DNA of 64,000 nucleotides from Cryptomeria japonica (Eukaryota > Streptophyta > Pinopsida > Cupressales > Cupressaceae). A model generated the notes under the pieces. That model searched no databases. It was given only the letters and a program-made list of their open reading frames with translations, and was not told the DNA's origin. Within the stretch, counting starts at the first letter, position 1. Each line of letters opens with the position of its first letter. Positions 23,448-34,851 of this stretch are shown one piece after another. Where the stretch lies: contig NC_081405.1 of NCBI RefSeq assembly GCF_030272615.1, positions 575,221,752 to 575,285,751 on the forward strand. Direction: 5' to 3'. Made by a program: the position numbers and the translations under genes.

Positions 23448-23847
23448 TTTTAATTTTATAAATATCACCTATCATCATCCACAACCCATATCTAAGTCTT
23501 CTATTGAGACATTCAAGAGGACAAAATGTATAAGACACAATTGAATGGTTTCTCATGCCTTCTTGTCCAATTCATTGCAAGTGTCACCCAACATTGTAGA
23601 TCTATCTAGTTTCTTTTCATGTAAAAATTAGAAAGTGCTGATTTCTTTCTTCCAAAAGATTTTCCAAATTTAGTTTCCACATCTCATAGCTAGTGTCATT
23701 AAATTTCTCAATATTTGTGTGCATAAGAGAAACTATGGATCTCAATCCTTTTCTGAAATATAGAAAACCACACAACAAAACCTCTTGATATAACCAAAAA
23801 GTCTTGAAAAGTTAAAGAGAAATATATCCCCCTTTGAAAAAACTATT
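23448..23847 (-). pseudogene. Copia gag N-terminal half
   Basis: Minus-strand translation gives EKFNDTSYEMWKLNLENLLE and IGDIYKIKSLSN, the usual opening of plant Copia gag (FxGxNFxxWKxKMEDLL and the LW-x-KLG-x-LY region). Stops and frameshifts occur in between. It joins, across the LINE target duplication, to the gag core at 13507-13350. A degenerate PBS (TTGTATCAAAGC on the minus strand, 23849-23860) lies upstream. Confidence 0.7.
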
Positions 23848-23860
23848 AGCTTTGATACAA

Positions 23861-24640
23861 AATATTGAGAAACAAGGTGACTAAATCTCATAGTCTCAAT
23901 TTTCTTATATTATTGCAAATTAGAAATTAGATAAACACATCTAAAATAAACATTTGATTCCACCATTTCACGTGAATATAAAACAATCTTTATAGAAGAG
24001 AAAATGCATTTATATGGAGAAAACCTTTTAAGAAGAACTCTACTAGATAAAGAGGTAAAGTATATTATAATTCTTTAAAATAGAGAACACTAAAATAATG
24101 AACTTTATTTCACTTCTCCAACTAAGCCCAAAATCACCAAGAAACCTTTAAAAAAAATGTCATGAAACAACTATATCATAACTAGAATTTATTTTAAATT
24201 GGGATAAATAAAACCACTATTGTTTTCTAAAACAACGGGTAAAATAACAATGGTATTTAAGACCACACTATGGAGGATGAAATACCAATATACATATGTA
24301 ATAAAATAAAAAAAATTCAAGTGATTTCTTCTTTGGCACCAAACCTAAAGCCACTTATACCTTTGAAATTATGGATGCTTTACAGCTCCTAGTGGTATTT
24401 CAAATCTCCAAATGAATATTTGTTGTCCTTCCAAAATGGAGTGTCCAATTCATGACCCTTCATATCTCAATGTGGACATTTAAACAAGTGTAATTTGTCC
24501 ATTTTTATTTATTTTTCTCTTTCTCATGTTCACCTTTTGAATCATCAAAGTAAAGCTTGCACAAAGTTAGAGATGTACAAACTATAGTTTTTGTCAAATA
24601 ATTTTTAAAAGTTTAACTTTAATTAATTTATTAAAATATT
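23861..24640 (-). repeat. Probable 5' LTR of the minus-strand Copia
   Basis: Sequence immediately upstream of the gag and degenerate PBS. One end is placed at about 23861 by the PBS. The outer end is not defined; the sequence becomes featureless AT-rich DNA from about 24640. No genes. Confidence 0.4.
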
Positions 24641-25783
24641 CGATATTTTACATATCCTCTACTTATATTTTGTAAGATTGATCTTTTTTTTTGAAGATTA
24701 GGCACATTACTATTTAAAAAAAAATTATGAAAAAATAATAAATAATTCCTAAGAAAATAATAAATAATCCTATTTAGATGATTTCAATGATCCCTCTATT
24801 TATTACTCTTTATATCACCAATGAATGCCAATAAATAATACATTCAATGATTATTTTTGACAATTTCATATAATCATTTGTTTGCATAATATTATTGTAT
24901 ATTCATGTTATTATAAACTGGATATCTATAAAGCTAATTATATATAATATTAGAAGAAAAAGAATAATATTTCATATTTCTTAATTATGTTAGAAGCTGA
25001 AGAGCCATATAAATTATGAATTATATAGTCATTTTCATATTATTAAAGATGTACATTTTGATTGAATAAAACAAACTTTCACTAAATATATTTGAATTGT
25101 TTAGATTACATTTATTTCATTTGTCATTTGTTAATACTTTATAAATTTTAAATTTTATTTATAGTCTTGACATTAATATCATATCTTTTATTTTTAAAAA
25201 ATAAATGAAAAAATAATTAAATTTTAGATTGTGAAATATTGAACATATTAATTCTAATTTTAAATGATTTACTTATGCATGCAATTTCTCAATTTATTAG
25301 AAAAGTATATTAGCAAATGTATACAGATTTATTTAATTAAAACTAAGATTTTTGCTGTTGTACTAACATCATTCCCACAATTTTGATCAAAAATTCTTTT
25401 TTTCAACATGTTTGATATGTCCACTACATTTCAACATTCATAGATAGTAGTGCCATGCTAAGTGTAGAGTTACTCCAAGTTAGATTGTGAATTGATAGAT
25501 GAAAGATTGTATGCTTTTTATAGGAATTCTTGTATTAGAATTTATTAGTTTATACATTATGATCAATTATTCTTGACATAACAAATAAATTCAATGGTTC
25601 TTTTCATACCATGTCATCAAGTTGAGGGAAGGATAAAGAGATAAAATATTAGAAACGTATTTGAAGAATATTGGGTAGTCTAAATAGGCATGTGCAATAA
25701 AATGATATTTCTATGAGTTTATTCAGTGTCATGTCTTCTTGCAAGTGATGGGAACTCCATAAAAGCTCTTGAAAAGCCATTCG
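24641..25783. other. AT-rich intergenic stretch without recognisable features
   Basis: Very AT-rich with short poly-A and poly-T runs. I see no ORF, repeat unit or element boundary until the LTR starting at 25784. The same sequence occurs at about 48600-49740. Confidence 0.5.
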
Positions 25784-27460
25784 TGTCATGCCTCGCCATG
25801 AGGCCCAAAGGAGATACCAACCAAGAACATGAAAATGTGATAAATTCTTTTTTTAATTATTATATATAGCACATACAAATGCTAAAGATATATTTAACAA
25901 GATACATAATGAATCAACTATCACATGTTCTCAACGCCTCATAACGATGCTACACAAGGTTATAAATCATCTCAAATAATTAACCAGAAACTGCATTACA
26001 AATTACATTACAGAACATTTCATGGATACAAGATTATCATTACATTGCTTGAGAATTTGCATAAGAATTTCCTATACATAATGATAGATCCTCAATATAC
26101 AAATCTCCAAAATTCCCATGTAGGGAAGCTTACATGAATCTGGTACATCAATGATAGTCTTCAAATCTTCTCTAAGCCAACATGAACATGAAGCTGAAAG
26201 AGCCAAACTAAATGGGTGCGAAAATCACTCCATCCAACCATCTGGCACCAAAAAGGTCCACCCCCCATGGTAGAAGGTACCAATTAGACCCACTAGGAAG
26301 AACAAATATATACAAGGGTACCAACATTACTCACAAAAGAATAAACATATCAATACCATCAAGGAATCAATTACACTAAACATGCAATTGGCTCAAAAGA
26401 GAACATGACAAAAGAACAAAATAACAACCAAACTCTAGAGGCCCAAGGAAACAATAGATGGTAGAAAATAATGAGGAAAAAAAACCACTTCCAAAAGCTC
26501 AACAATACACGAAGGGAAATAAAAGAAGGTTAATAATAGGTAGCAAGGGAAGAGTCTTGACCCCCATATTGCGTTACCCTAGTGACCTCTCCCGATCCTC
26601 AACACCCATTCATACACTAGTGGACCACACTAACCTTTAAAGGAGAGAAGATTGGTGGAAGACATTCCAGACCCTTCTCCACTTACCCCAAACCTATAGG
26701 AGTGTTTGTAGGCAAGGAGGCATCAAATAATTATATTTATTAATGTGAACTAACTGCCCATCCAATTTTATTAATTAGGTTATCACTTGATAAAAAAACT
26801 TTCTTTGAGTTACCTAGGCGACCACTTTGGGTCCCAACACCCAATGAAAACCACTCCCCCTTTCATGCACTTAGGAATCAAAATAAACACAATGACATGA
26901 CACCCAAAAATAGAAGGTGACAAGATTCCAACCTTCGCAAGGATTAGCCCACTTGCTAGAAAATGATAACTATCTAGTTGGTTCAAAGCTAGAGGAACAG
27001 GATCCCATGAAAAACAACAAACTCAAAACATTCCAAGACAAGGAGATATAAACAATATAAACAATTATATTAAAATTAAACAATCTAAATTAAGAAATGC
27101 ACTAACTGAAATCTACATCATCCCATATACTGAGAACACATATACGAATATCTTTGTATATAATTACGAAAACAGAAGCATCAAAATCGGTACACGCAAA
27201 CAAAAAGGAACAATGATATAAGCGATCACTGTCAATGGAATGAAAACAGTGGAGAAATGTGGATAGGTATCATGGGGATTGCCCACATTAGTGGGTAGTT
27301 TCCCACCCCCATGACAGTGGTTTAGGCCTCTTTCTACAACCGCGGTTGTGGGTTGAGCCCACCCACTGCGTGGGTGGCACCCCACCAATATTGTAAACAG
27401 TATAACCAATGCCAAAAGACGAAGGAAGGAATAATAAGCTCAATGCTACAAAAGAATTTA
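25784..27460 (-). repeat. 3' LTR, first part (copy A)
   Basis: Aligns along its length with 36283 to about 38315. It has the same order of landmarks: the CCAACCAAGAACAT block, AAGATATATTTAACAAGATACATAA, the CAATTTTATTAATTAGG region and a GC-rich palindromic block at about 27275-27380. It ends at CTACAAAAGAATTTA, where the nested element begins. It contains no gene; short open frames here are fortuitous. Confidence 0.7.
27336..27377. other. Cluster of GC-rich palindromes in the LTR
   Basis: ACAACCGCGGTTGT (27336-27349) is a perfect 14-bp palindrome. CCACCCACTGCGTGGGTGG (27359-27377) is an 8-bp stem with a 3-base loop. They stand out in otherwise AT-rich sequence. The equivalent block is present in the other LTR (about 38150-38235, 38508-38590) and copy B (51295-51340), though the stems are imperfect there. 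A role in transcript structure or methylation is possible but unproven. Confidence 0.6.
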
Positions 27461-28822
27461 TGGGTGTATGTATATATATATACAAAAACCTAAAACATAG
27501 ATAAGAATCATAGAGAAAATTTCAGAATTAAAAAATTAACGTTATCAATTTCAAATTCAACAATTAAAATAGAATATATATATATATATATAGAAAATGA
27601 TGAGTGATGGATCAAGAGGAAAACTACCCTTTTCCTCAGAGAGATGAGATTTTCACTAATGATTATCCTTCAAGCATTTTTCACCATTACATTAGGAAGA
27701 AGAGGATGATACAATTCACTAGATTCAATCACGACACAAATATGATAGATTGAATTCTGAATAAATTTAGAATGTTAGGATGATCCCACTTTTCCTTTTT
27801 TGAAATGGAAAGGACTTTGATTAAGTTATGTAGTGCAAAAGTGACAAAAAATCGATTATAACTTGAGATCGAAATATGGGATGAAATTGTGAAACTAGAT
27901 CTAGTAGTAAAATGTTGAGACAAAGTTTCCTTGCAAATTTCACAAAAAAGTTGTCTGGACCGTGGCGGGGATGTACACACTCCTCCAAAAAATCTGTGAA
28001 ACAAAAAGGATTTTTCTGCCTCTGCAAATGGAGCCTGAATCCCAAAGTATAGTTGCGCACCTGCAACCTACATACATAAAAAAGAGGAAAATAGGTTAGG
28101 ATTGGGGGTTTTCCTTTATGTCAAACCCCAGTTTTGGAATTAACCAATTAATAAAAGAAAGTACTTGCAAGTAGATGTAAAAGACATAATTGTAGATCAC
28201 CTCAAGGGAGGTTGTAGTAGGAATGTTGATAGAAGGGCTTGTGTGGAATTGTATGTTGAAATGAATCTCCTCTTCAATGGTTGAATCCTTGACTTGAATG
28301 CAACACCTAACCTTGAAGGGAGACTTGAGAATGCTCAACGCTAGAAAATAATACTTGAATGCTTGATTTCTTGAATGCTTGTGCAAATTGAATCTCTCCA
28401 ACTTCCACTTCTCGAACTTATGCAAATGATAGAGCGAATGCTTCCTTAAATACATGTTTGAAGGATTTGAATTTCATCATGGGCCAACATTAGGCAGGTT
28501 TCCCACCCAAGGCACAACCCACAAGGCATGCTCTAGGAAGGGTCCTACCTTGAAATAGGGTAGGGACTTGGGCACTAGTCCCCTTTATTGGGAGGAAAAG
28601 GGTGATACGCCCCTATCAAAGGGTGATAGTGGTTCCATGCCCCTGTACTACCCTTTTCTCTAGGGCAGAATGTGGATGGGGTGATGTAGAGCCCAAGGAA
28701 GGAGTTGTTTTTGTAAGCCGAGCACTCTCTAGTCTCCAATCAGGCTAGAGGATTTGAGTTCACATGCATGAGGCCCCTAATGCACTAAAAAATTTATAGG
28801 GTTGCAATTTTATGACACTTCA
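27461..28822 (-). repeat. 3' LTR of the nested element
   Basis: Begins TGGGTGTATG and ends near TGACACTTCA (TGACACGACA in copy B), so on the minus strand it starts TGTCGTGTCATAAAATTGC, a gypsy-like LTR opening. A (TA)n tract lies near 27570-27591. A PPT, AAGTGGGGGTTGAA on the minus strand, abuts it at 28823-28836. No second copy of this LTR is in the window apart from the duplicate at 51420-53058. Confidence 0.55.
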
Positions 28823-28836
28823 TTCAACCCCCACTT

Positions 28837-29611
28837 TACTAGGAGCATAAGCGTACACTAATACTATTAGTAAAGTACAAGGAAAGAAGATTGAAAGACT
28901 TTTACCATGTCAAGGAGGAAAGATGTGCCAAGCCCTCGCTGGACTTAAGAACTTACAACTTCGATTGACAAAGTAAAAGAAAAGATCAAGAAGGAGAGAA
29001 CCATGATTGCAAGTAGTAAATTTCTCTTCACTATGAGTCATGAAAGTAACGATACAAAGATTATAAAGCAAAAAAAAGTTTTACTAAGTAATTCTAAGTA
29101 TCACAAGAAGGAAAATATGAGCAGAGTGTATGTCCCTACATTAAATAAATGGCACGCGCCTTGTCGAGAGTGATAGATTTAAGTTAGGATACACCCAAGA
29201 GAAGGAGAGAGTATGTTATGACAAGGATTTATCCCCCCATCAAGGTATAAATCTAAGGATAATGAACACAAAACATGAGGTAGTGTCGCTTTCCTCAGGG
29301 TCAGTATTCTATATGCTAACTCATGTATATCATGTATGTATATGCATATAGTAATCTTCATTCCCCAAAGAAGGACACTAACTTAGAAGAAAGGGAAGAG
29401 AGGATGTCTTTTGAGTCAACAAGAAAGAGACCAAGAGAAGATCTTGATCCTTTGCATCATCCCCAAGTAGAATTTAAGGGAACAATATAAGAACAAGGAT
29501 ACACATAAAATAATTGTCACAAAGAGAAAGAAAGGAGAGAGAGAAAGAGTTGCAATGCTAATATTGCTAATCTAGCAAGACATCTGCCTCCTAATCTTGT
29601 TGATCACTATT
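28837..29611 (-). other. Non-coding 3' internal region of the nested element
   Basis: Purine-rich on the plus strand (AAGAAAGG, GAGAGAGAAAGAG near 29525) with no recognisable coding motif. In a complete element RT and integrase would lie here or before it; they are absent. Confidence 0.45.
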
Positions 29612-31029
29612 TCAGGAAGGCAAGAAACATGCTAGAGGAGCGACATCAAGCATAACAAATGGAGCTATCACAAGCTCCAAACAAGGACTATGCTCATATT
29701 GTAATTCACTTTGTTTGATTCGATGAGCTAGGATTAGGGTTTGTGAAAACTCATCTGATAAATGTTTGTCCACATCAATATACTCATACTCACTATAAGA
29801 AGCATTAGGAGTTGTATTACCATTATGAATAACATGTTCACCCATTTCTTCATCAAAGTTTAAAGAAAGAGGAGCAAGAACATGAATAGGAGAAAAACCA
29901 TCACATGTTTTAGGAAACTTCTGATTTGGAGATGTTAGTTGAACATATTTCTTAGGAGAAAAGAGAATCGTGTCAACTGTTGGAGTCTGAGGAGACCAAA
30001 TATTTTGAGGGATAGCTTCACAAGCTAGAACCCGACATCTTCATCGATGTTCTCTCGCACAATAATTCCATCTAGTCTTAGTGGAAGGCTGAGAAGAAGG
30101 AGTAACACTTGAAAAAGAAGGAATTTTTCTCTGCTTGATAGTTGATGTTTCAGGTTGAGGTCTTTTTGGTTGAACAATAAGAGAAGTAGGCCTCTTCTCT
30201 CGATAAGAGGAAGGAGGTGGAACTGTGCCATAGAAATGAGGAATATTAGGTGTAGGGAGGAGACCAATCAATCATGAGGAAAAAGTATAGGTCTAACTTT
30301 AGGAGGAATATTTTTGTTCTCTTTAAGAGAAGGTAAAGTAACATTCATAGGACTAGGTGGACAATCTTCCTTAGGAAGGAGATTAGTTCTATCTGTGAGG
30401 GGAAGACCGTCATCTTGAAGAATACTAGGAATGTCAAGTGTTGGGGATCTAGGTTGAATTAAGGATAAGATCATATAGATCTTCCATTTTTTATAAGATT
30501 GGAAAAGAGCATCGCTACTTGATAGAAGAGATTGAAATTGTTTAGGCCAAAAGAGATCAATAGGAACACTAGGGCTTCTTTCAGATGGATAAAATAAGCT
30601 ATGGTTCATAGTTATGTTTTCTCTATTGCGAGGAAATTTAAGAAACTTATGGATTGGAGAAGGAATGGCCTTCATGAAAGATAGCCAAGGATAGCCCTAC
30701 ATCACACAAAATTTCTCAAAAGAATGTATGATAACAAAGTCAACATCCATGGATTTAGAATAAAATTCAATAGGAAGAGTGATAGAACCAATGGTAGGAA
30801 ACGAGAAACCATGAAATAAATTCACAACCACATTAGAGGCACCATATAGTGGCTTTTGCTATCGTAAAGTGAAAAGATACTCTTCAGTTATAACAATAAT
30901 CATGCAAGAGGGATCAATCAGGGCACCACGACAAGGTATATCATTAACCTTCGTAGCTATGTATAAAGGGCCATTGGGTGCTCTAATGGTCTCTCTAGGG
31001 TCAAATGTAATACAAGAATCCTAAGGCAA
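29612..31029 (-). pseudogene. Aspartic protease and Pro/Ser-rich linker of the nested element
   Basis: Minus-strand translation gives PLYIATKVNDIPCRGALIDP, then TEEYL, IGSITLPIE and VDFVIIHSFEKF, followed by a GYPWL segment and MKAIPSPIHKFLKFP. This is the retropepsin fold order of plant Tat-like gypsy elements. The active-site triplet reads D-P-S rather than DTG or DSG in both duplicated copies. It is followed by about 300 residues rich in Pro, Ser and Lys, and an acidic end (YSEYEYIDVDKHLSDEF). Stops and frameshifts are present (for example TAA near 30845). A 62-bp tandem duplication at 31079-31202 disrupts the gag-protease junction in copy A only. Confidence 0.65.
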
Positions 31030-31229
31030 ATCTTGTGTTTCTACCATATTAACCAAGGGATTACTGAAAATATTGGTGAATTAGGCACAATCTCAATAAC
31101 GTTAGAGGTATGCGATGGAAAGGGATTACTGAAGTGAGAGAATTAGGCACAATCTCAATAACGTTAGAGGTATGCGATGGAAAGGGATTACTGAAAATAT
31201 TAAGATTTTGATTTGGCGGACCAACTGAT

Positions 31230-32802
31230 TTATTCCCTTTATCATTCATAGCTTCGATAGATATAGTATTATTATCAATCAAGTCTTGAACCTTTGTTTC
31301 AATGCAAAACATTTTTCAGTATCATGATCGGGTTGATGATAAAATTGGAAAAAGGAATTGTTATCAAAATAAGGAGATGCAAGTTTGGAAGGATCAATTT
31401 TTTTTATAGGAGGAAGTTTGATAACACTTCTATGCAATAACTACGACATAATACTATGTAAATATTCATTCAAAGGATTAAACTTTCTTTCTCTTTGGAT
31501 TTTTTTTGAAATAGAAGGCACACTTGTTGTAGCATTCACATGGTTGTTGTTGATTGGATCATTGAACTTGATGAAGGTTTTTGTTGGTTTTAACTTCACA
31601 AATGGTTTTTGAACACTCTCCCCCTTATCACTCGGACCCATAGGAGTGGATTAATCCGTTTGACTCACAACCAGTTGATAATTGTAGAGTGTTGCACACA
31701 ACTGTAAAAAGGAAGTAAACTCAATCAAAAGAAGCTTTTCCTTGATATATTTTGGTAAATTACAAATGAAAATTCTTTGAATGTCATTATCAGGTATATG
31801 AAAAGTAATTTGAGTACCCAAATGCTTATATCTTCCAATGAAATCAGTCACCTTTTCTTTAACACCTTATTTACAATGTATTAAATCAGTCAAAGTGATT
31901 TTAGGACCAATGTTGTTCTGAAGTTGTTGGATGAAATCATTATTTAATGTTTGAAAGGAAATGATAGAATAAGAAGGAAAAGAGCAATACCATTATAAGG
32001 CCTCATCTCTTAGTGTTCTTGTAAACAATTTTGCAAGCAATCGTTGATCATAAGCAAAATTAGTACATAAGGTTTGAACTATTTTAACATGTGTAAGAGG
32101 ATCACCTTTTCCATTATAAAGTTCCAATTGAGGGATCTCAACATGTTTAGGTGGCACAACTTTAACAATATCAAAATAAAATGGGTTGACAAAATCAAAG
32201 GTGGGCACACTAAACTTGGATTGACTCATGGAAGCAATTTGTTGTTGAAAGGAAGACACAGTTTGGGAAAGATTGTCCATTGTCATTTCGGTAGAAGAAT
32301 TGATGTTCAACATAGGTGATTGAGCAGGTGGTGTGATATTGTGGAAAGATGGCATGGACTGAGAATAAGCTGGTGGGAAATTATGATAAGTAGGCATTGG
32401 TGATTATTGGGTAGGAAAAGGGACACTTAAAGGAGGAATAAAGTTGTTAAAGGAATTGAGTCCTTGTGTCACACTAATTTGTTTAGGAATAGTAGGAATA
32501 CTCATGGAAGTCATGGGTAAAGATGAAGGATTAAATGAAGAAGAGGGATTGCCCCCATGACCTATGGTTGTAGGAATGACATTTTGAGTTGAAGTAGCCA
32601 TGATGTTAGATGTGAAAGTAGGAATACTAGTCATAGGATTAGTCAAAGAAATAGAGGAATTGACTTGTGTTGAAGGTTGTGAGTAAGCTAGGGTTTCGGC
32701 ACAACTCTTGATAAGCATGACATTAGAATCAACAATATCATTAGCCGTAGAATACAATAATAAATAAATGAACTTGAAAAAATCATTAGCCATAGAATAC
32801 AA
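31230..32802 (-). pseudogene. Gypsy-type gag of the nested element
   Basis: One minus-strand frame from ATG 32802 continues through 31441 with few stops (32404, 31990, near 31870, near 31651), then frameshifts. The Asn/Ser/Pro-rich N-terminus is followed by a capsid region: PQLELYNGKGDPLTHVKIVQ, CTNFAYDQRLLAKLFTRTL, EKVTDFIGRYKHLGTQITF and IFICNLPKYIKEKLLL. These are retrotrans_gag-type motifs of plant gypsy elements. The end (CFALK, then KVQDLIDNNTI) matches the gag-protease linker of Tat-like elements. The N-terminus contains a short internal duplication (YSMANDFFK / YSTANDIVD). Confidence 0.75.
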
Positions 32803-32836
32803 TAAAAAATCCTAAAACACAAGATCTGAATATTCC

Positions 32837-34717
32837 AACTTTTAAACCCACTTTCTTGAGTTCTAACTCAAATTTTAAAAACATACAATGAAAATAACCA
32901 GATTTCTTACCTTTGTTCACTTTCCAGGAATAAAATAGAGATGAAGCAGTATTCACAGGAAGCTAAACAATGAACTCGAAAGAAGATTATACAAGCAAAT
33001 CCTACAAATCCCTTCACAAATATTCATTTTTTTCAAGAGCTAGAAATATCCCAAAAATTCTTCCACACAAAACCCCCAATTAGAAAACCAAAGAGAGGAC
33101 CAAAAAAATAGAGCAAATCATTCACAGAAAAAACTTCTTCTTGCTTCCCCCAAAAAAAACAAAGAAAGCCATAATAAAATATCTTTTCAAAAATGCAACT
33201 CCTAACATGCAGATTCCTCCACCTACAAATCATTAATTATTTTATTTATTAATTTGTAACTCCCAGTCACATGCAAATATTTTAATTACATATTAATTCT
33301 TTTTTTTTAAATTGATTTTTAAAACAAATAGAAATAATTGTATTTTAAACATTTATTACAAGAGTAATAAAAATACTAAATTGAATATTTATTTTTTTGT
33401 TCAATTAATCCTTCCAATTTATAAAATAATCTAAGCCTACAAGTTACTCAATTAAATAAGTGAAATGAAGAAACTACAATTAATTATAATTAATTAATCT
33501 TTAAAAACACTAGTCTTTTCAAACTAATTAAATAATTTAAATCTTAAAGTTGTACCAATTCTAGTTTTTTTTTAATTAATTAATTAACCACATCACAAAT
33601 ACTAAGAGGGGGTAAAATATTAATCATTTCACAAAATTATTAACTATAATCAAGATCGACAATTTACGACAACTCAAAACACAGAGTACAAATAGAGGGT
33701 GATGACTCACAAGACCTAACAAACAAGAAACTAGGATGCCTAATGGGGGTTTGACTGATATCTCCTTTGTCCATTTTACCATTGGGCTAGAGAGCACTCT
33801 CAGACCTGAAGATTCAGGTGGAGTCGATGCTTGGTAACTACATCTACATAAACAAATTATCTAGCACATACATAATCCAAAAAATATCACACCGTGAGTA
33901 GGAATGAAAGCGACGTAGATTTTCTTCGGACATGTAATGTCACGGTTAAAACACTTTGTTGGTGAAGTGGCCACCAAGGTTCAAACCCCTGCTGGGCCAT
34001 TGTGCCCGCGGGTTTGAACAAGTGAAGTGTGGGGATGAGGTCCCCCGATGGTGGCTTGACCATTTCATAGTTCTGGGTCAAAAGCGTTTCACGTGGATTT
34101 GAAGGGCATGTCATGCCAGCGTCACTGGTCACATTAAAATTTTTACAAGGCATTTAAAAAAAAACCAGACATAGCTTGCCCATAAAGAGAAGTGCAATGT
34201 TTTTCCCTCTCACCCAAGCACATCAAACATGGAAATAGTGTAAATCAATTCATTATACATCATTAAATGTAAAGAAAGTCATAAATAAACTAATCCAATA
34301 ATGAAATATTATATATAAATAACATCTAATAATCACCTCATAAACTACAACATATGATTCCATCGAAGGCATTATCAATCACAACCACATTACAACATCA
34401 GAGATGATAAAAAAACAGTAAGATCAAGGCATATATACATTTAAGAACATCAAGATAAAATTCTAACATTAAAAAAAATATTCTCTCTATAATCATCTAA
34501 CACACTAAGCCAAGATACATCACATAACATCACATGAATAACACATAATTATTCTAACCATCCACATAACATGAAACATCGTAGTCACATATAAATCAAG
34601 GAAACATACTCAAGCATCACAATCCAAAACAAAATCGACAAATGCCAAAAGAAGGGTCAAACAACACAAAACATAAATAACCAGGACTGGGAAGCCAAAA
34701 GAGGGAGGGGCACTACA
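32837..34717 (-). repeat. 3' LTR, second part (copy A)
   Basis: Aligns with about 38316-39410 at both ends (32838-33125 and 34290-34717). The central 33130-34290 is absent from the other LTR, either deleted there or inserted here. That centre is strongly AT-rich (33230-33620, many TTAATTAA motifs) and then has a more GC-rich block at 33880-34165. It contains no convincing gene. The PPT follows at 34718. Confidence 0.6.
33979..34019. other. Extended hairpin in the LTR
   Basis: GTTCAAACCC (33979-33988) pairs perfectly with GGGTTTGAAC (34010-34019). Inside the loop GGGC/GCCC forms a second stem. GGTTCAAACCC also fits an RNA polymerase III B-box, and TGGTGAAGTGG (33960-33970) resembles an A-box. 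However, they are only about 18 bases apart start to start, too close for a tRNA-like promoter. An A-run at 34155-34163 follows. A SINE-like origin is possible but weak. Confidence 0.45.
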
Positions 34718-34729
34718 TCCTCCCCCCCT
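34718..34729 (-). other. Polypurine tract of the gag-only element
   Basis: On the minus strand a run AGGGGGGAGGA immediately before TGTAGTGCCCC, the LTR start. It lies only 120 bases after the gag stop, showing that pol has been lost entirely. The stretch 34730-34851 is otherwise non-coding. Confidence 0.75.
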
Positions 34730-34851
34730 AGAATTAGGCCTACTCTTGGAAGCCTACTAAGGAAAGAACTCACGCAAAAAAAAGACTCTACTGAAAGGTC
34801 CTACAACATCCAAAACCACTCCAAAAACCTCTATCTTTGAGAACTCGAAGC

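Larger units (their letters stand above)
27461..32836 (-). mobile_element. Nested gag-protease LTR element lacking RT (copy A)
   Basis: This block interrupts the 3' LTR of the gag-only element; flanking LTR sequence resumes at ACTTTTAAACCC (32838). On the minus strand it holds gag (32802 to about 31280), an aspartic-protease domain (about 31029-30697), a Pro/Ser-rich linker (30675-29612), a non-coding stretch, a PPT (28823-28836) and a 3' LTR (27461-28822). No RT, RNase H or integrase was found. No 5' LTR or PBS is visible: gag starts only about 35 bases from the host LTR. Weak flanks ATTTA and ATTCC are the best target-duplication candidates. Confidence 0.6.

Noticed and set aside
25925-26137. 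Plus-strand open frame of 70 codons present in both copies
   Set aside because: Lies within the LTR of a minus-strand element; shared only because of the large duplication.
33960-33988. tRNA or tRNA-derived SINE promoter (A-box and B-box-like motifs)
   Set aside because: The two boxes start only about 18 bases apart, too close for a tRNA-type promoter, and no cloverleaf can be drawn.
33887-34153. Minus-strand frame of 88 codons conserved in both copies (33887-34153 and 58001-58267)
   Set aside because: Conservation is explained by the recent large duplication. The block is inside an LTR and has hairpin structure; no protein motif was seen.
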